Source: Hydractinia symbiolongicarpus (Eukaryota; Cnidaria; Hydrozoa; Anthoathecata; Hydractiniidae). From it: a stretch of 64,000 nucleotides of DNA. The translations under genes and the position numbers were made by a program. Shown here one piece after another: positions 47,562 to 56,933 of the stretch; the stretch's first letter is position 1; the number at the start of each line of letters is the position of its first letter. Location: NCBI RefSeq assembly GCF_029227915.1, contig NC_079875.1:31813501-31877500 (forward strand), given 5' to 3'. The notes beneath the pieces were generated by a model. The model was not told where the DNA came from, made no database searches, and was given only the letters and a program-made list of their open reading frames with translations.

Positions 47562-48157
47562 GTGCACAGTTGCTCCAGTTTTAAGTGGAAAATCTCAAAG
47601 GAAAAGAAAGGTTCTGAAAAAGTAAAGAAGGGTATTCAGGTGGGTTTTTATAAAGATTGCTGTTTTTAGCAAACCTTTTTTAAAAGAATTTATTTGTACA
47701 ACTGGCTGCTGTATAACTATATTGCATTTTTTTTGCAGAAAAAAGTGGAGAAAATGTTTGAAACTGATGTAGATGGAAGTGAGACGATCACACATATTGA
47801 GAATGACTTATACGAACGATTTCAGGTGTGTAAGCAGATCTTCAGATATGTTATAACTTGATTTAAGAATTTTATTAGACATAGAACCTCAGGTTTTACA
47901 AGTAGCATGCGCTTGAATATAGCTGTGCTTTAGGTTCGGTTGGAGTTGATAAAGTACATGAAAGGACAAAAGGGAAGTGAATCTGTTGGGCTGCTGTCCC
48001 TTACCGAAAATAAATAAGGTAATGTTTTTTCTGTGATATAGTATTTATCTTTGTACGTTTTCTTAACTTACAGTTTAAAGTACATTCTTCTTAGCTTGAT
48101 GGACAAGATGAATGTGATGTCGATAGCCAAGAAACAAAAAGCTCTGAAACTGATGAA
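47562..48157 (+). CDS. Four short exons of a hypothetical gene (damaged)
   Basis: Exons bounded by AG and GT: 47,562-47,639 (78 nt), 47,739-47,825 (87 nt), 47,934-48,018 (85 nt) and 48,095-48,157 (63 nt). The first two are whole codons and join in phase: ...SEKVKKGIQ / KKVEKMFETDVDGSETITH...LYERFQ / VRLELIKYMKGQKGSES.... The product is Lys/Glu-rich and possibly helical, with no recognised domain. Exon 3 meets an in-frame TAA one codon before its donor, and exon 4 (LDGQDECDVDSQETKSSETDE) does not join in frame. So the gene is decaying, or exon 3 has another boundary. The kinase-like pseudogene follows on the same strand and may have been part of it. Confidence 0.45.
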
Positions 48158-48339
48158 GTAAATAAATTATTTCCTTTGGTTATTTTTGGGTCTCTTGCCA
48201 TTTACCCTAAATGTGCCTCGAGATTTCCCTTGCGTGTATATGCTTACAAACCTTATAATATGGCAAAAAATATAAATAAAGACCTTAAAAAAAATTTAAT
48301 TTAATATCATAAGGTATAGGTCTTGTGTTATTTTTAGCT

Positions 48340-49306
48340 TTTCAATGATGTCCCACTAAGAAAGAAAAAAAAATGGTCGTACATGCCTACAAAACAAGAC
48401 AAACTGGTAGAAAAACTGGATGGCGCCAATAAGCGGTTGACGAGACCAGAAAATTTAACATCAACATTGAGCTATCGGATCCACGAATTGAAAGAAAAAA
48501 ATGCGTCGCTGCTGCTAAGAAATGCCGAATTTACAAGGTTAAAGCCGGATTGAACAATTAGGCATAAATCGATCAGTACAAATGGTTGATGCATCCTTGT
48601 TTGCGAGTCGCTTTCATACAGGAGAACCACTATTGCAGGAGGAAACCCCTTGCATTCTAGATTCGCGTTCATTTCTACGCTGAAAATAACAGATTTTTGT
48701 GAAGGTGTTTTTGCATCTACTAAAAGGGCTATGTTCGATGTCGGAGATACTGTGATATTGAAAACGTTTTCAAAAGATTGTCGTCAAAATAACAAATTGA
48801 CAAAATGTTGCCCATGTAAGTCACGTGCACCGGATTTTGAAGCTTATTGGTCGGCACGGAGTCGTGCATTTCGATCAATCGTATTTTTCCGTGCTTCATT
48901 ACGATCGCCATTGGAAATTAGGTTTTCAAGACATTTCTTCAACTTCAGTTTTTAAGCGAAATCTGACAGGCATTGCAAGCGGAATTAGCTTTTTGCATAG
49001 TAAGGGTGTGTGTTACACAACCATATCGTTGCAGACAATGTAATTCTTCACGGACAGGATTTGTTTCCTATTCTGATAGGATTCAGTTTTGCTTACCGTG
49101 CAACATGTGTTAGGAACAGTTGTGTAGATATGATCAAACTGTTTCCACATAAAGCGCATTTAGCACCGGAATTATTTCAGTGTTGTCCTGTGTCGTATAG
49201 TACGGATATATTTAGTTATGGGAAACTCCTCGATAACTATTTGAAAACTATGTCTGTCATGGATGACAAAGCGCGAGATTTTTCAGGAGAGTGGGCTTGC
49301 TTCTGA
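48340..49306 (+). pseudogene. Kinase-like pseudogene (degenerate catalytic domain)
   Basis: A polar helical stretch (QDKLVEKLDGANKRLTRP, LSYRIHELKEKNASLLLRNA) precedes a kinase-like fold. The N-lobe gives GVFASTKRAMFDVGDTVILK with a VAIK-type Lys. After a frame change: ILKLIGRHGVVHF, SVLHYDRHWKLGFQD and GIASGISFLHSKGV. After another change back: LHNHIVADNVILHG where HRD/HND is expected (Asp is His), PILIGFSFA where DFG is expected (Asp lost), HLAPELF (APE) and YSTDIFSYGKLL. The order is convincing for a eukaryotic protein kinase. Cnidarian genomes carry expanded families with HND-type loops that this resembles (from memory). Frames 48,650 and 49,010 agree while the middle part is shifted, so there are compensating indels. 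Not active. Confidence 0.6.
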
Positions 49307-49309
49307 CGG

Positions 49310-49950
49310 AACTAGGATACTAGTTCCATAGGATTGATAGGCAAAGATAAAAATATTTTCAACTTTAAATTGTATTTTCTTCTTCCAATTTTCTTCATGC
49401 ACCCACCAAGTTTAAAAATTGATAAATAGTGGATAAAACTTGGCGGAATTGACGGAGAGGGAAAAAAATAATTTTGGCGGGAATTTATTTGTGCGGGCGG
49501 CGTCAATACCACCAAATTTTCTTTCCGCAAAAAGATTTCTTCCCTTGGAAGTTATAATTTTTCGACTTTCTTCTCTTTCCAAACTGCAGTACGTCCAGAA
49601 ATTTACGCAAGTATGCGAAATTACTTTAATCAGAAAATTAGACGTGGGTGGCCATTCTGCTGTGTCAGCACATTAGGCGGGATGGAGGCATTCTCGGAGC
49701 CATTATTTTTTGTATGTATGGATTAGTTATGATATTTAAAAAAGATACATTCGCAATGTCGTTCAATATCGGTTTCGCTAAAATAAACATCGCAAAACCA
49801 TATTTTTCAACGAATCAAACAAATTAAATCTAGAAATAATTTATACAGCGTTAAATATCCTGTTAAGGTACTTGTTCAAGCTCGACCTTAGTCAGGGATT
49901 TCTTCTTAGGGCGGGGAAATCGAAAGGAGAAGGGGTGGAAAAATTACGCT
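49310..49950. other. No gene recognised
   Basis: An open frame at 49,440-49,676 has no motif. No exon signals were found. Confidence 0.4.
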
Positions 49951-49955
49951 GGGTC

Positions 49956-50627
49956 TCAAACGAATTTTCTGCGGTCGGAATATTGATCGATAAATCCGCG
50001 AAAGTCTCTTAGTGCTGGAGAACGATAGCCAATCCATTTAACCTGATATTCTCTCCGATCATTGACCTCTCTGTGAGTCATTATAAAGTCAATGAAACCT
50101 TCGTTTTGGGCAGACTTATCCAACACTTCTCGAAGAGTCACAACCTTTCCAGATTTGTTTGGAACATTGTCCACTAAATTAAGTGACTGGGTATTTATAT
50201 CAAGCTCTTCGCGTTGAATGGCCTCTTTAGATTTTCGCTTTCTTCCATTAAATTCACGCACAACTGTTTTCTCCGACTCTACATTATCTTTTGACCATGC
50301 GGTTGTTTAATTCGCACTTGCTCCTGGTCCTGTTGGTTTAAATTGACCGTTTTGGATGACTCGGCAATGCAACTACAGCAGTATGTCTCACAGAAATAAT
50401 AAAAAAGATCAGCGTAAAAACAGCGAGCAGAAACTTAACCATGATAACAGATGTTTTACCAGTGAAAGATATGTGTTGCATATTCTCTTTTAATATTTTT
50501 AGCTGGACTTGGGAACAATTGCTAGGCTTTTTAAACATAAAACCGGCCGGTAACCCATTTACTGTTACGTGACCATTATCTACCTGTTTGTAGGGAACTG
50601 TTGTACGCTTCCCATGTGATGCCAAAT
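49956..50627 (-). pseudogene. Two-exon chromodomain-like gene with one internal stop
   Basis: Exon A, 50,627-50,460: acceptor CCTATTATAG, donor CTG/GTAAAA. It encodes LASHGKRTTVPYKQVDNGH and LPAGFMFKKPSNCSQVQLK. Exon B starts at 50,329 after AACCAACAG, and the codon split across the intron (G + GA) keeps the frame. Exon B reads GPGASAN, a TAA, TTAWSKDNVESEKTVVREF, a Lys/Arg-rich patch (NGRKRKSKEA), VTLREVLDKSAQNEGFIDFI and finally HREVNDRREYQVKWIGY. REYQVKWIGY is the start of a chromodomain (aromatic-cage strands), which would bind methylated histone tails; its C-terminal helix is not clear. The stop could be a single change from CAA or AAA. Upstream exons are not identified. It may be a host gene-family member or an element-derived protein. 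Confidence 0.5.
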
Positions 50628-50634
50628 CTATAAT

Positions 50635-51457
50635 AGGAAGAGAAAACTAATGTAATTGAACACTAGAAGCAGATTACAAACCTCTTTTTAAATAAGTAAA
50701 GCCACGCGGCGTACATATTTTTTGATTCAGTTGAAGTTAAAGATGTTGTTTCTATGGTTGCTTCAACCGGTAGTATAATAAGTTTGAAGAATGAAAATAA
50801 TGAAGCTAATCGAAACATGGATATCTTATGATTGGAGCATTTATTTTCTTTGAAATTTTGCACAAATGTCAAGTTATTTTGACCAAATTTCCAACTTTTT
50901 GAGGCCGCACGTTGAATCATACACATTGCCATTATAACTCATAACACTACAAACTTTTATTTGTGTTTGAAATATGCTTAAGGAGTCATCTTTGTTAGAA
51001 AACACCACATTTTTGGTTAACTTTTAGTTAAATATGTGCATAATTATCACAATCATTCTGAAATGAGAATTTTGTGTAATTTTTCAGCTCCTTGTACCTA
51101 TATATACATGTTATGTATATCATCGTCATCGTCATCGTCATCATCATCAGAATATTTAAAAGGATACAAAGCGTCAGCTACGTAAAGTTTTATATAAAAT
51201 TTACTACTGTTATTAATGCTAGTCCTGTGAACATAACAGTATAAAAGTATAAAGTAAAACTCTTAAAAGGTTAGTAGGTAAAAACCAACCCTGCTCTCAG
51301 GGCCATTTTCCTCTGGAGATGTAGAGTAAGTCGGAAAAGGGTCCTGGGATGGAGGATGGTAGATATGGATAAAAACAATCTAAAAATTTATTAACATATA
51401 CATACAAAATCAGTTAAAATGTTTTCTTATTTCAATTGTAAATTGACTATAAGATTC
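50635..51457. other. Spacer with an ATC/GTC microsatellite
   Basis: (ATCGTC)n/(ATC)n at about 51,118-51,148. An open frame on the minus strand (50,663-50,932) has no motif. No gene recognised. Confidence 0.5.
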
Positions 51458-51735
51458 TGTTGAAAATAGGCACTCTTGCCGCAAGAACATTCTAGAACCT
51501 TGTGTACTATCTAGAAATATAAAGGACATTGGAGAATATTCCAGAAATAAGATTACTATACTAGAAACTACTAATAGTAAATATAGAACATCTGGAATAT
51601 ACTAGAACATTCTAAAGTATCTTATCTTTAATATATAAATAGGAGAACGTCTTGTAAATTTTAGAGTCATAGAGTCATAAAGTTATTGGAGCAGTCGAAG
51701 CAACTCTGCAAATATATAAAGTTTACATTTCAACA
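51458..51735 (+). repeat. 5' LTR of the copia element
   Basis: 278 bp, starting TGTTGAAAATAGGCACTC and ending TTTACATTTCAACA, with inverted ends TGTTG/CAACA. A TATA-like AATATATAAATAGG near 51,632 probably serves U3 transcription. It contains several TCTAGAA/ATTCTAGAA-type short motifs. Confidence 0.95.
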
Positions 51736-51750
51736 GGTTATGGGCCCAGT
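51736..51750 (+). promoter_or_regulatory. Primer-binding site (half tRNA-iMet type)
   Basis: GGTTATGGGCCCAGT directly after the LTR. It is complementary to the anticodon stem-loop of initiator tRNA-Met (CTGGGCCCATAACC, including the CAT anticodon), as known for Drosophila copia, which primes from a tRNA-iMet half molecule. Confidence 0.85.
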
Positions 51751-51922
51751 CTATGCCCAAGAAGATTGAATATTTACAGAAATAATATTCAAGAAGAAGA
51801 AGCCATCTTGTGTGTCCGACGAGTTTGTTTTGATTTTGGTTTGGATTGGTGTAAAGTTCGCACGAAAAATCGTATTGTGGAAACCTGAAACGGATTATCC
51901 GGATTAGTTGAATACGGAACAA

Positions 51923-54900
51923 ATGGCGATGGAAAGCACCAAAGTATTGATAAAACCATTGAATGGAACAAACTATGCTACCTGGAAGGTACAGTGTAGA
52001 ATGGCGTTAATCAAAGATGGACTTTGGGGAATTGTTGATGGAAGAGAAAATGCTCCAACTGAAGAGAGAGAAATTCCGAAATTTAATTTGCGTAGAGATC
52101 GTGCGTTAGCAACGATTGTTTTGTCGGTGGAACCAACGCTGTTATACCTGCTTGGACCAGATCCAGAAGATCCTACTGAGGTTTGGAAGAAGTTGGCAGA
52201 CCAGTTCCAAAAGAAGACATGGAGTAATAAATTGACACTACGCAGGAAGTTGTATGACTTGAAGTTGAAAGATGAGCAATCTGTTCAAAAGCACGTTAAA
52301 GCTTTGACAGAAATTTTCGATGAACTTGCAATTATTGGAGACCCGTTGGATGATGAAAGTAAAGTTGTTCATTTGTTAGCAAGCTTACCAGACTCGTATG
52401 ATATGCTAGTTACAGCTCTGGAGGCTAGTGCTGAAGTACCGAAGCTTGAAGTCGTAACTGAACGATTGTTACACGAGGAAAGCAAGCGGAAAGATAAGGA
52501 CACTTTGGAAACGAATGTCAAAGCAATGACATCGAATCATGGAAAGCCAAGAAAGGGACCCAGATGTTATCACTGTGGAAAGATTGGTCATGTGAAACGA
52601 TATTGCAAAGAATTAACGAAGAAGTTCGAGAGACAGACTCCTTCGACGTACGGTAAAAATCGAATGAAGCCGCAAAATGTGTGTACGGCTGAAGAAGAAG
52701 AAGATGATGACGAAGAAATCATCAGTTTAGTTGCTGAAAATACTTTGGCAGTCAAAGGAAAAAGTAACTGGATAGTTGATTCAGGCGCAACATGTCACAT
52801 GTGTAACGAAGAGGAATTGTTCGAAGAAATTTCGTCACTTGAAATACCACAAGATATCACTGTCGGTGATGGATATTCAGTACAAGCAATTGGAAAAGGA
52901 ACAGTAACCTTGGAAATGAACATTTCAGAAAACAGAAACGTTGTATGCAAGTTATCTGATGTCTTATTTGTACCACAACTTTCGTACAATTTACTTAGTG
53001 TATCAAAAGCTGCAACAAATGGAAAGAAGTTTCAGTTTGAAGATTTCAAATGTGACATCGTGGATGCGAAACACGGAATCATTGGTACAGCAACAAAGCA
53101 TGGCAACCTTTACCATCTCAACTGTAATGGATTGAGAAATAAGAAGAATCACACAGTTATGAAATGTGATAATAACGCTACAACAAAGGAAGAAATTTGG
53201 CATAGAAGATACGGTCATCTCGGTGTGCAGAATCTTAAACGATTGGCAAGGGACAAACTTGTTAAAGGGTTTGATTATGATGCAACAAAGAAACCGACAT
53301 TTTGTGAACCGTGCATTGATGGGAAACAAAGCAAAATACCGTTTCCGAAGACAGGAGGAGATCGATCGAAAAATCTCCTTGGTATAATCCATAGCGACGT
53401 TTGTGGAAAGATAGAAACAAAATCACTTAGTGGTGCAGAATATTTTGTTACATTCATTGACGATAAATCAAGATACGTATGGGTATATGTCATGAAACAC
53501 AAAAGTGAAGTGTTTGAGAATTTTAAAGAATGGAAAGCAACTGTGGAAAAATCGACTGGAATTCAGATAAAAACGTTTAGAACTGACAATGGTGGAGAAT
53601 ATACATCCAAAGAGTTCGAAGACTATTTGAAGAAAGAAGGTATTCATCATGAGTTGACAATTCCGAAAACACCGCAACAAAATGGAGTTGCAGAGAGGAT
53701 GAACAGAACACTCATGGAATCTGTAAGATCAATGTTAGCAGATTCAAAGTTACTAAAACGATTTTGGGCCGAAGCCTTGGCTACAGCAACGTACCTTCGT
53801 AACCGATGTCCAACGACAGCAGTTAAAGGGAAGACACCCTTTGAAGTATTAACTGGAAAGAAACCAAATGTCGAAAATCTACGAATTTTCGGATGTGATG
53901 CGTATGCTCACGTACCAAAAGATGAAAGAAAGAAACTTGATTCAAAAACCAAGAAGAGTGTATTTCTTGGATACGGTGATGGAATCAAGGGATATCGTCT
54001 ATATGACAACGACAAGAAGAGAGTCTTTTACAGCCGAAATGTGACATTCAATGAAATCTGTGGTGAATTGAAAGACGACCGTGACATAGACGAACCAAAA
54101 GTAGAGATCGAATTACAACCTCGTGAAGAAAACACAGATAATCAAATACAGGAGGAGCAAGAGCGACAAGTAAGAGAACGACGGCCTCCTGATCGTTACG
54201 GAGAATGGGTATACATCACTCAAGAAGAAGATCCAAATACATTTTCTAAAGCAATCAAAGGACATGATGCAGACAAGTGGATGCAAGCAATGGAAGCCGA
54301 ATTGGATTCTCTACACAAAAACGAAGTATGGGAGTTGACTGAATTACCTCCAAACAGAAAAGTTGTTGGCAGCAAATGGGTATACAAAAGGAAACAAGAC
54401 TCTGATGGGAATGTGGAACGATACAAAGCAAGATTGGTTGCACAAGGATACAATCAAAGATATGGAGAAGATTATGACGAAACAACTTCTCCGGTAGTTA
54501 GATTCGAATCAATACGAACGTTGATTGGATTGGCAGTCAAGAAAGAACTTCTCCTGCATCAACTCGACGTTGGAACTGCATTTTTGAACGGTGAACTTAA
54601 CGAAACCATATATATGAAACAACCAGAGGGATTTGAAATTCTAGGAAAGGAACACTTGGTTTGTAAACTCAAGAAAAGTATCTATGGATTGAAGCAATCA
54701 TCTAGATGTTGGAACGAAGCACTTGACAAACATCTAAAGAGTATGGGCTTCAAACAATCAAACAACGATCCTTGTATATACACGCTTGAAACAGATGAAG
54801 AAACATTCATAATCGCTGTATATGTTGATGATATCATACTGGCCGGAAACAATCAAAAACGTATTGATGAATTTATCAAGATGATTGGAGATATGATCGC

Positions 54901-54988
54901 AGATATAATGACGAAAGGAATCGGACGAGTACAGTTTGATAAGTTGCGAACGATGATCGGATTGAAGAACCTTACGGACTGCGAGTGA
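51923..54988 (+). CDS. Copia Gag-Pol polyprotein, RNase H deleted in frame
   Basis: Single open frame of 1,021 residues from the ATG at 51,923 (an in-frame TTG lies upstream; ATG is preferred). Domains: Gag of UBN2/copia type (NGTNYATWKVQCRMAL near the start), CCHC knuckle CYHCGKIGHVKRYC (215-228), protease WIVDSGATCHMC (active Asp 286), pre-integrase HRRYGHLGVQNLKRLAR with CEPCIDGKQS, integrase D492 (IHSDV), D555 (FRTDNGGEY) and E591 (NGVAERMN) with D-35-E spacing, RT from KWVYKRKQD through GTAFLNGELNE to YVDD (967-970). Then at about residue 987 the protein jumps to MIADIMTKGI, the normal extreme C-terminus. The RT connection and all of RNase H (several hundred residues in relatives) are missing, without frameshift. 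It could supply Gag, PR and IN but not complete reverse transcription alone. Confidence 0.95.
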   Translation: MAMESTKVLIKPLNGTNYATWKVQCRMALIKDGLWGIVDGRENAPTEEREIPKFNLRRDRALATIVLSVEPTLLYLLGPDPEDPTEVWKKLADQFQKKTWSNKLTLRRKLYDLKLKDEQSVQKHVKALTEIFDELAIIGDPLDDESKVVHLLASLPDSYDMLVTALEASAEVPKLEVVTERLLHEESKRKDKDTLETNVKAMTSNHGKPRKGPRCYHCGKIGHVKRYCKELTKKFERQTPSTYGKNRMKPQNVCTAEEEEDDDEEIISLVAENTLAVKGKSNWIVDSGATCHMCNEEELFEEISSLEIPQDITVGDGYSVQAIGKGTVTLEMNISENRNVVCKLSDVLFVPQLSYNLLSVSKAATNGKKFQFEDFKCDIVDAKHGIIGTATKHGNLYHLNCNGLRNKKNHTVMKCDNNATTKEEIWHRRYGHLGVQNLKRLARDKLVKGFDYDATKKPTFCEPCIDGKQSKIPFPKTGGDRSKNLLGIIHSDVCGKIETKSLSGAEYFVTFIDDKSRYVWVYVMKHKSEVFENFKEWKATVEKSTGIQIKTFRTDNGGEYTSKEFEDYLKKEGIHHELTIPKTPQQNGVAERMNRTLMESVRSMLADSKLLKRFWAEALATATYLRNRCPTTAVKGKTPFEVLTGKKPNVENLRIFGCDAYAHVPKDERKKLDSKTKKSVFLGYGDGIKGYRLYDNDKKRVFYSRNVTFNEICGELKDDRDIDEPKVEIELQPREENTDNQIQEEQERQVRERRPPDRYGEWVYITQEEDPNTFSKAIKGHDADKWMQAMEAELDSLHKNEVWELTELPPNRKVVGSKWVYKRKQDSDGNVERYKARLVAQGYNQRYGEDYDETTSPVVRFESIRTLIGLAVKKELLLHQLDVGTAFLNGELNETIYMKQPEGFEILGKEHLVCKLKKSIYGLKQSSRCWNEALDKHLKSMGFKQSNNDPCIYTLETDEETFIIAVYVDDIILAGNNQKRIDEFIKMIGDMIADIMTKGIGRVQFDKLRTMIGLKNLTDCE

Positions 54989-54995
54989 GGAGGAG
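54983..54995 (+). promoter_or_regulatory. Polypurine tract
   Basis: GAGTGAGGAGGAG directly before the 3' LTR; it overlaps the stop codon (TGA) of Gag-Pol. Plus-strand primer site for the family. Confidence 0.8.
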
Positions 54996-55273
54996 TGTTG
55001 AAAATAGGCACTCTTGCCGCAAGAACATTCTAGAACCTTGTGTACTATCTAGAAATATAAGGGACATTGGAGAATATTCCAGAAATAAGATAACTATACT
55101 AGAAACTACTAATAGTAAATATAGAACATCTGGAATATACTAGAACATTCTAAAGTATCTTATCTTTAATATATAAATAGGAGAACGTCTTGTAAATTTT
55201 AGAGTCATAGAGTCATAAAGTTATTGGAGCAGTCGAAGCAGCTCTGCAAATATATAAAGTTTACATTTCAACA
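54996..55273 (+). repeat. 3' LTR of the copia element
   Basis: Same 278-bp length as the 5' LTR. Differences seen: ATAAGGG for ATAAAGG, AGATAACT for AGATTACT, and GCAGCTCTG for GCAACTCTG. It is followed by TTTCCGTATG, unlike the 5' flank. Confidence 0.95.
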
Positions 55274-55985
55274 TTTCCGTATGCTTTTGATAAAAGTCTA
55301 ATGACGTCCTTGTCCTCATACTATTGACTCTAAACATTTGACTTGTTATGGTCAGGAAAATTTCGGCCCTCTAAAGATCTCTGAATTTTCTCCAACATTG
55401 CAAGTGCATCTTTCATCTGTTATTTTTGCAGCTGGTGTAAATTATTCTATAACATTCATAAGTGCTGTAGTTTTTACTACATGTATGATACACCACAAAA
55501 TGACTAGAAAGTCACTAAGGGTTGTATCTCTTCTGGAATTGTACGGTGTATAGCTAGGTACCTCTAGCTACAAAAACCCAGCAAAACACTTTACAAACCT
55601 TTTAAGTCACACGTTTTGTAAGAACATCTGATGGTTTACCACTTCAATAATAGTTCTTGAAACCAAAGTTTCTTAAATCCAGTAGCAGTAAAAACTAAAG
55701 TATGTAAGGTATTACTTACTTTAAAGCGATGAATTTATTGTCTCTTGCAGAGGCAGGATGAAGGTTTGGTTTAAGACAACAACATGGCACACGTGACAAA
55801 AATACTTCCTTCCAGCATTTCCAATCCTTTTAATATCTGAAAGGGTTTCCAAATTTAAAACTTTTTCATTTAACTTAGCTAGCATACAATTGCTTTGATG
55901 CAATTAGACCTGACCCAGCTAAACCATGTTGAAAAAGAAGCATCCACTTGTTGTCCATGCAACCATACCCGTGGTGGTTTTAGTT
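55274..55985. other. No gene recognised
   Basis: Short open frames only (55,338-55,553 plus; 55,721-55,903 minus) without motifs. Confidence 0.4.
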
Positions 55986-55990
55986 GTATA

Positions 55991-56212
55991 AACTTAAAAC
56001 CCACGGACGTTTTAGGCGTTTTAACTTAAAAACCCACGGAAGTTTTGGGCGTTTTAACTTAAAAACCCACGGACGTTTTAGGCTTTATTTCTTCCCATTT
56101 CAGAATTTCATTCATTGAACTTGAAAACCCGCGGACGTTTTAGGCGTTTTTTCTTCCACCTGTGATTTTCATTTATTCGGAACTTTAAAACCTGCGGACG
56201 TTTTAGGCGAAT
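55991..56212. repeat. Short tandem repeat with core AAAACCCACGGACGTTTTAG
   Basis: Five copies of AAAACC(C/T)(A/G)CGGA(C/A)GTTTT.GGC. The first three start at about 55,991, 56,023 and 56,056 (32-33 bp period); the last two are about 62 bp apart, with unrelated T-rich inserts. The core is partly palindromic (AAAAC...GTTTT). Confidence 0.85.
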
Positions 56213-56510
56213 CGACACTTTTGTCTAAGATCGCCCCGAGTTTGCTTGTAAGTATAATATCAATGATGAAAAAATCGATAAAACGCCGCATCGTCATGAA
56301 GTCGAAATAGGCGGGTGCCAAATCCACGGCGAATGCCAAAACCAATTTACAAAAATAATTCTTTTTTTATAGATTATTCTATCTAATTCTATAGGTTTTT
56401 TTTTCTAGGCCACAAGATTAGGCTTAGGTAATTGCCTAGGCTTCCTAACCTTAGATACGCCCCTGAGACCGTTTTTCCTGTGTTTAATTTTTCATAAATA
56501 ATAAATAAAA

Positions 56511-56649
56511 TTTTTTGACCAGAGTATTATCTGTGTATTCGAAGCGTTTATCCCGGTGTCAAGAGTAGCTTTTTACAGGAATTTATTTCGTAAATAAAAA
56601 GATGTTATCTGTGTTTTCTGTAATGGCGTCATCACACCTGGTCAAAAAA
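56511..56649. mobile_element. Possible small MITE (12-bp inverted ends)
   Basis: TTTTTTGACCAG at 56,511-56,522 and its exact reverse complement at 56,638-56,649 bound 139 bp of non-coding DNA. A target duplication is not obvious. It could be chance in A/T-rich DNA. Confidence 0.3.
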
Positions 56650-56855
56650 TGTAACTGGGAATATAGGAGTCCAATGGATCATAAAAATTCATAAAGTAAA
56701 TCACTGTTCGTGAAAACTAGTGTATTAGAATGTATAAGCAGGTTTATAAAATCAATTTGTTAAAACTTGCCAATTTTATGCAAATCCAAGAAATTTTAGA
56801 CAAAAATATATGATGCAATGTATAATGCAAGAAATTTGTTTTTTTATTTTTTTAG

Positions 56856-56933
56856 CTATACGCTGAGGTGAACCGTGTGGGGGGTTTGGAGGAGCACAAT
56901 GGTGTTGCTGGCCTCCAAATCCAGCGGCGACAA
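56856..56933 (+). CDS. Candidate 78-nt internal exon
   Basis: A GC-rich open block preceded by a T-run and TTTTTTAG and followed by GTAAGC. Twenty-six codons (LYAEVNRVGGLEEHNGVAGL...QRRQ), phase 0 at both ends. It stands out from its AT-rich surroundings. It may precede the exons at 57,876-58,503, although those have their own ATG. No family recognised. Confidence 0.45.

Larger units (their letters stand above)
51458..55273 (+). mobile_element. Ty1/copia LTR retrotransposon, nearly intact
   Basis: Two 278-bp direct LTRs (TGTTG...CAACA), a half-tRNA-type primer-binding site, one Gag-Pol ORF in the copia order (Gag, PR, IN, RT) and a polypurine tract. Total 3.8 kb, shorter than a full copia-type element because the RNase H region is missing. 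The LTRs differ at three positions that I can see (about 1 percent), so insertion was recent. No 5-bp target duplication is seen (GATTC before, TTTCC after). Confidence 0.95.

Noticed and set aside
43557-56466. One large DNA transposon bounded by CAGGGGCG(G/T)ATCTA ends
   Set aside because: The two ends face correctly, but they are 12.9 kb apart with unrelated genes and a copia element between and no transposase; more likely separate remnants.
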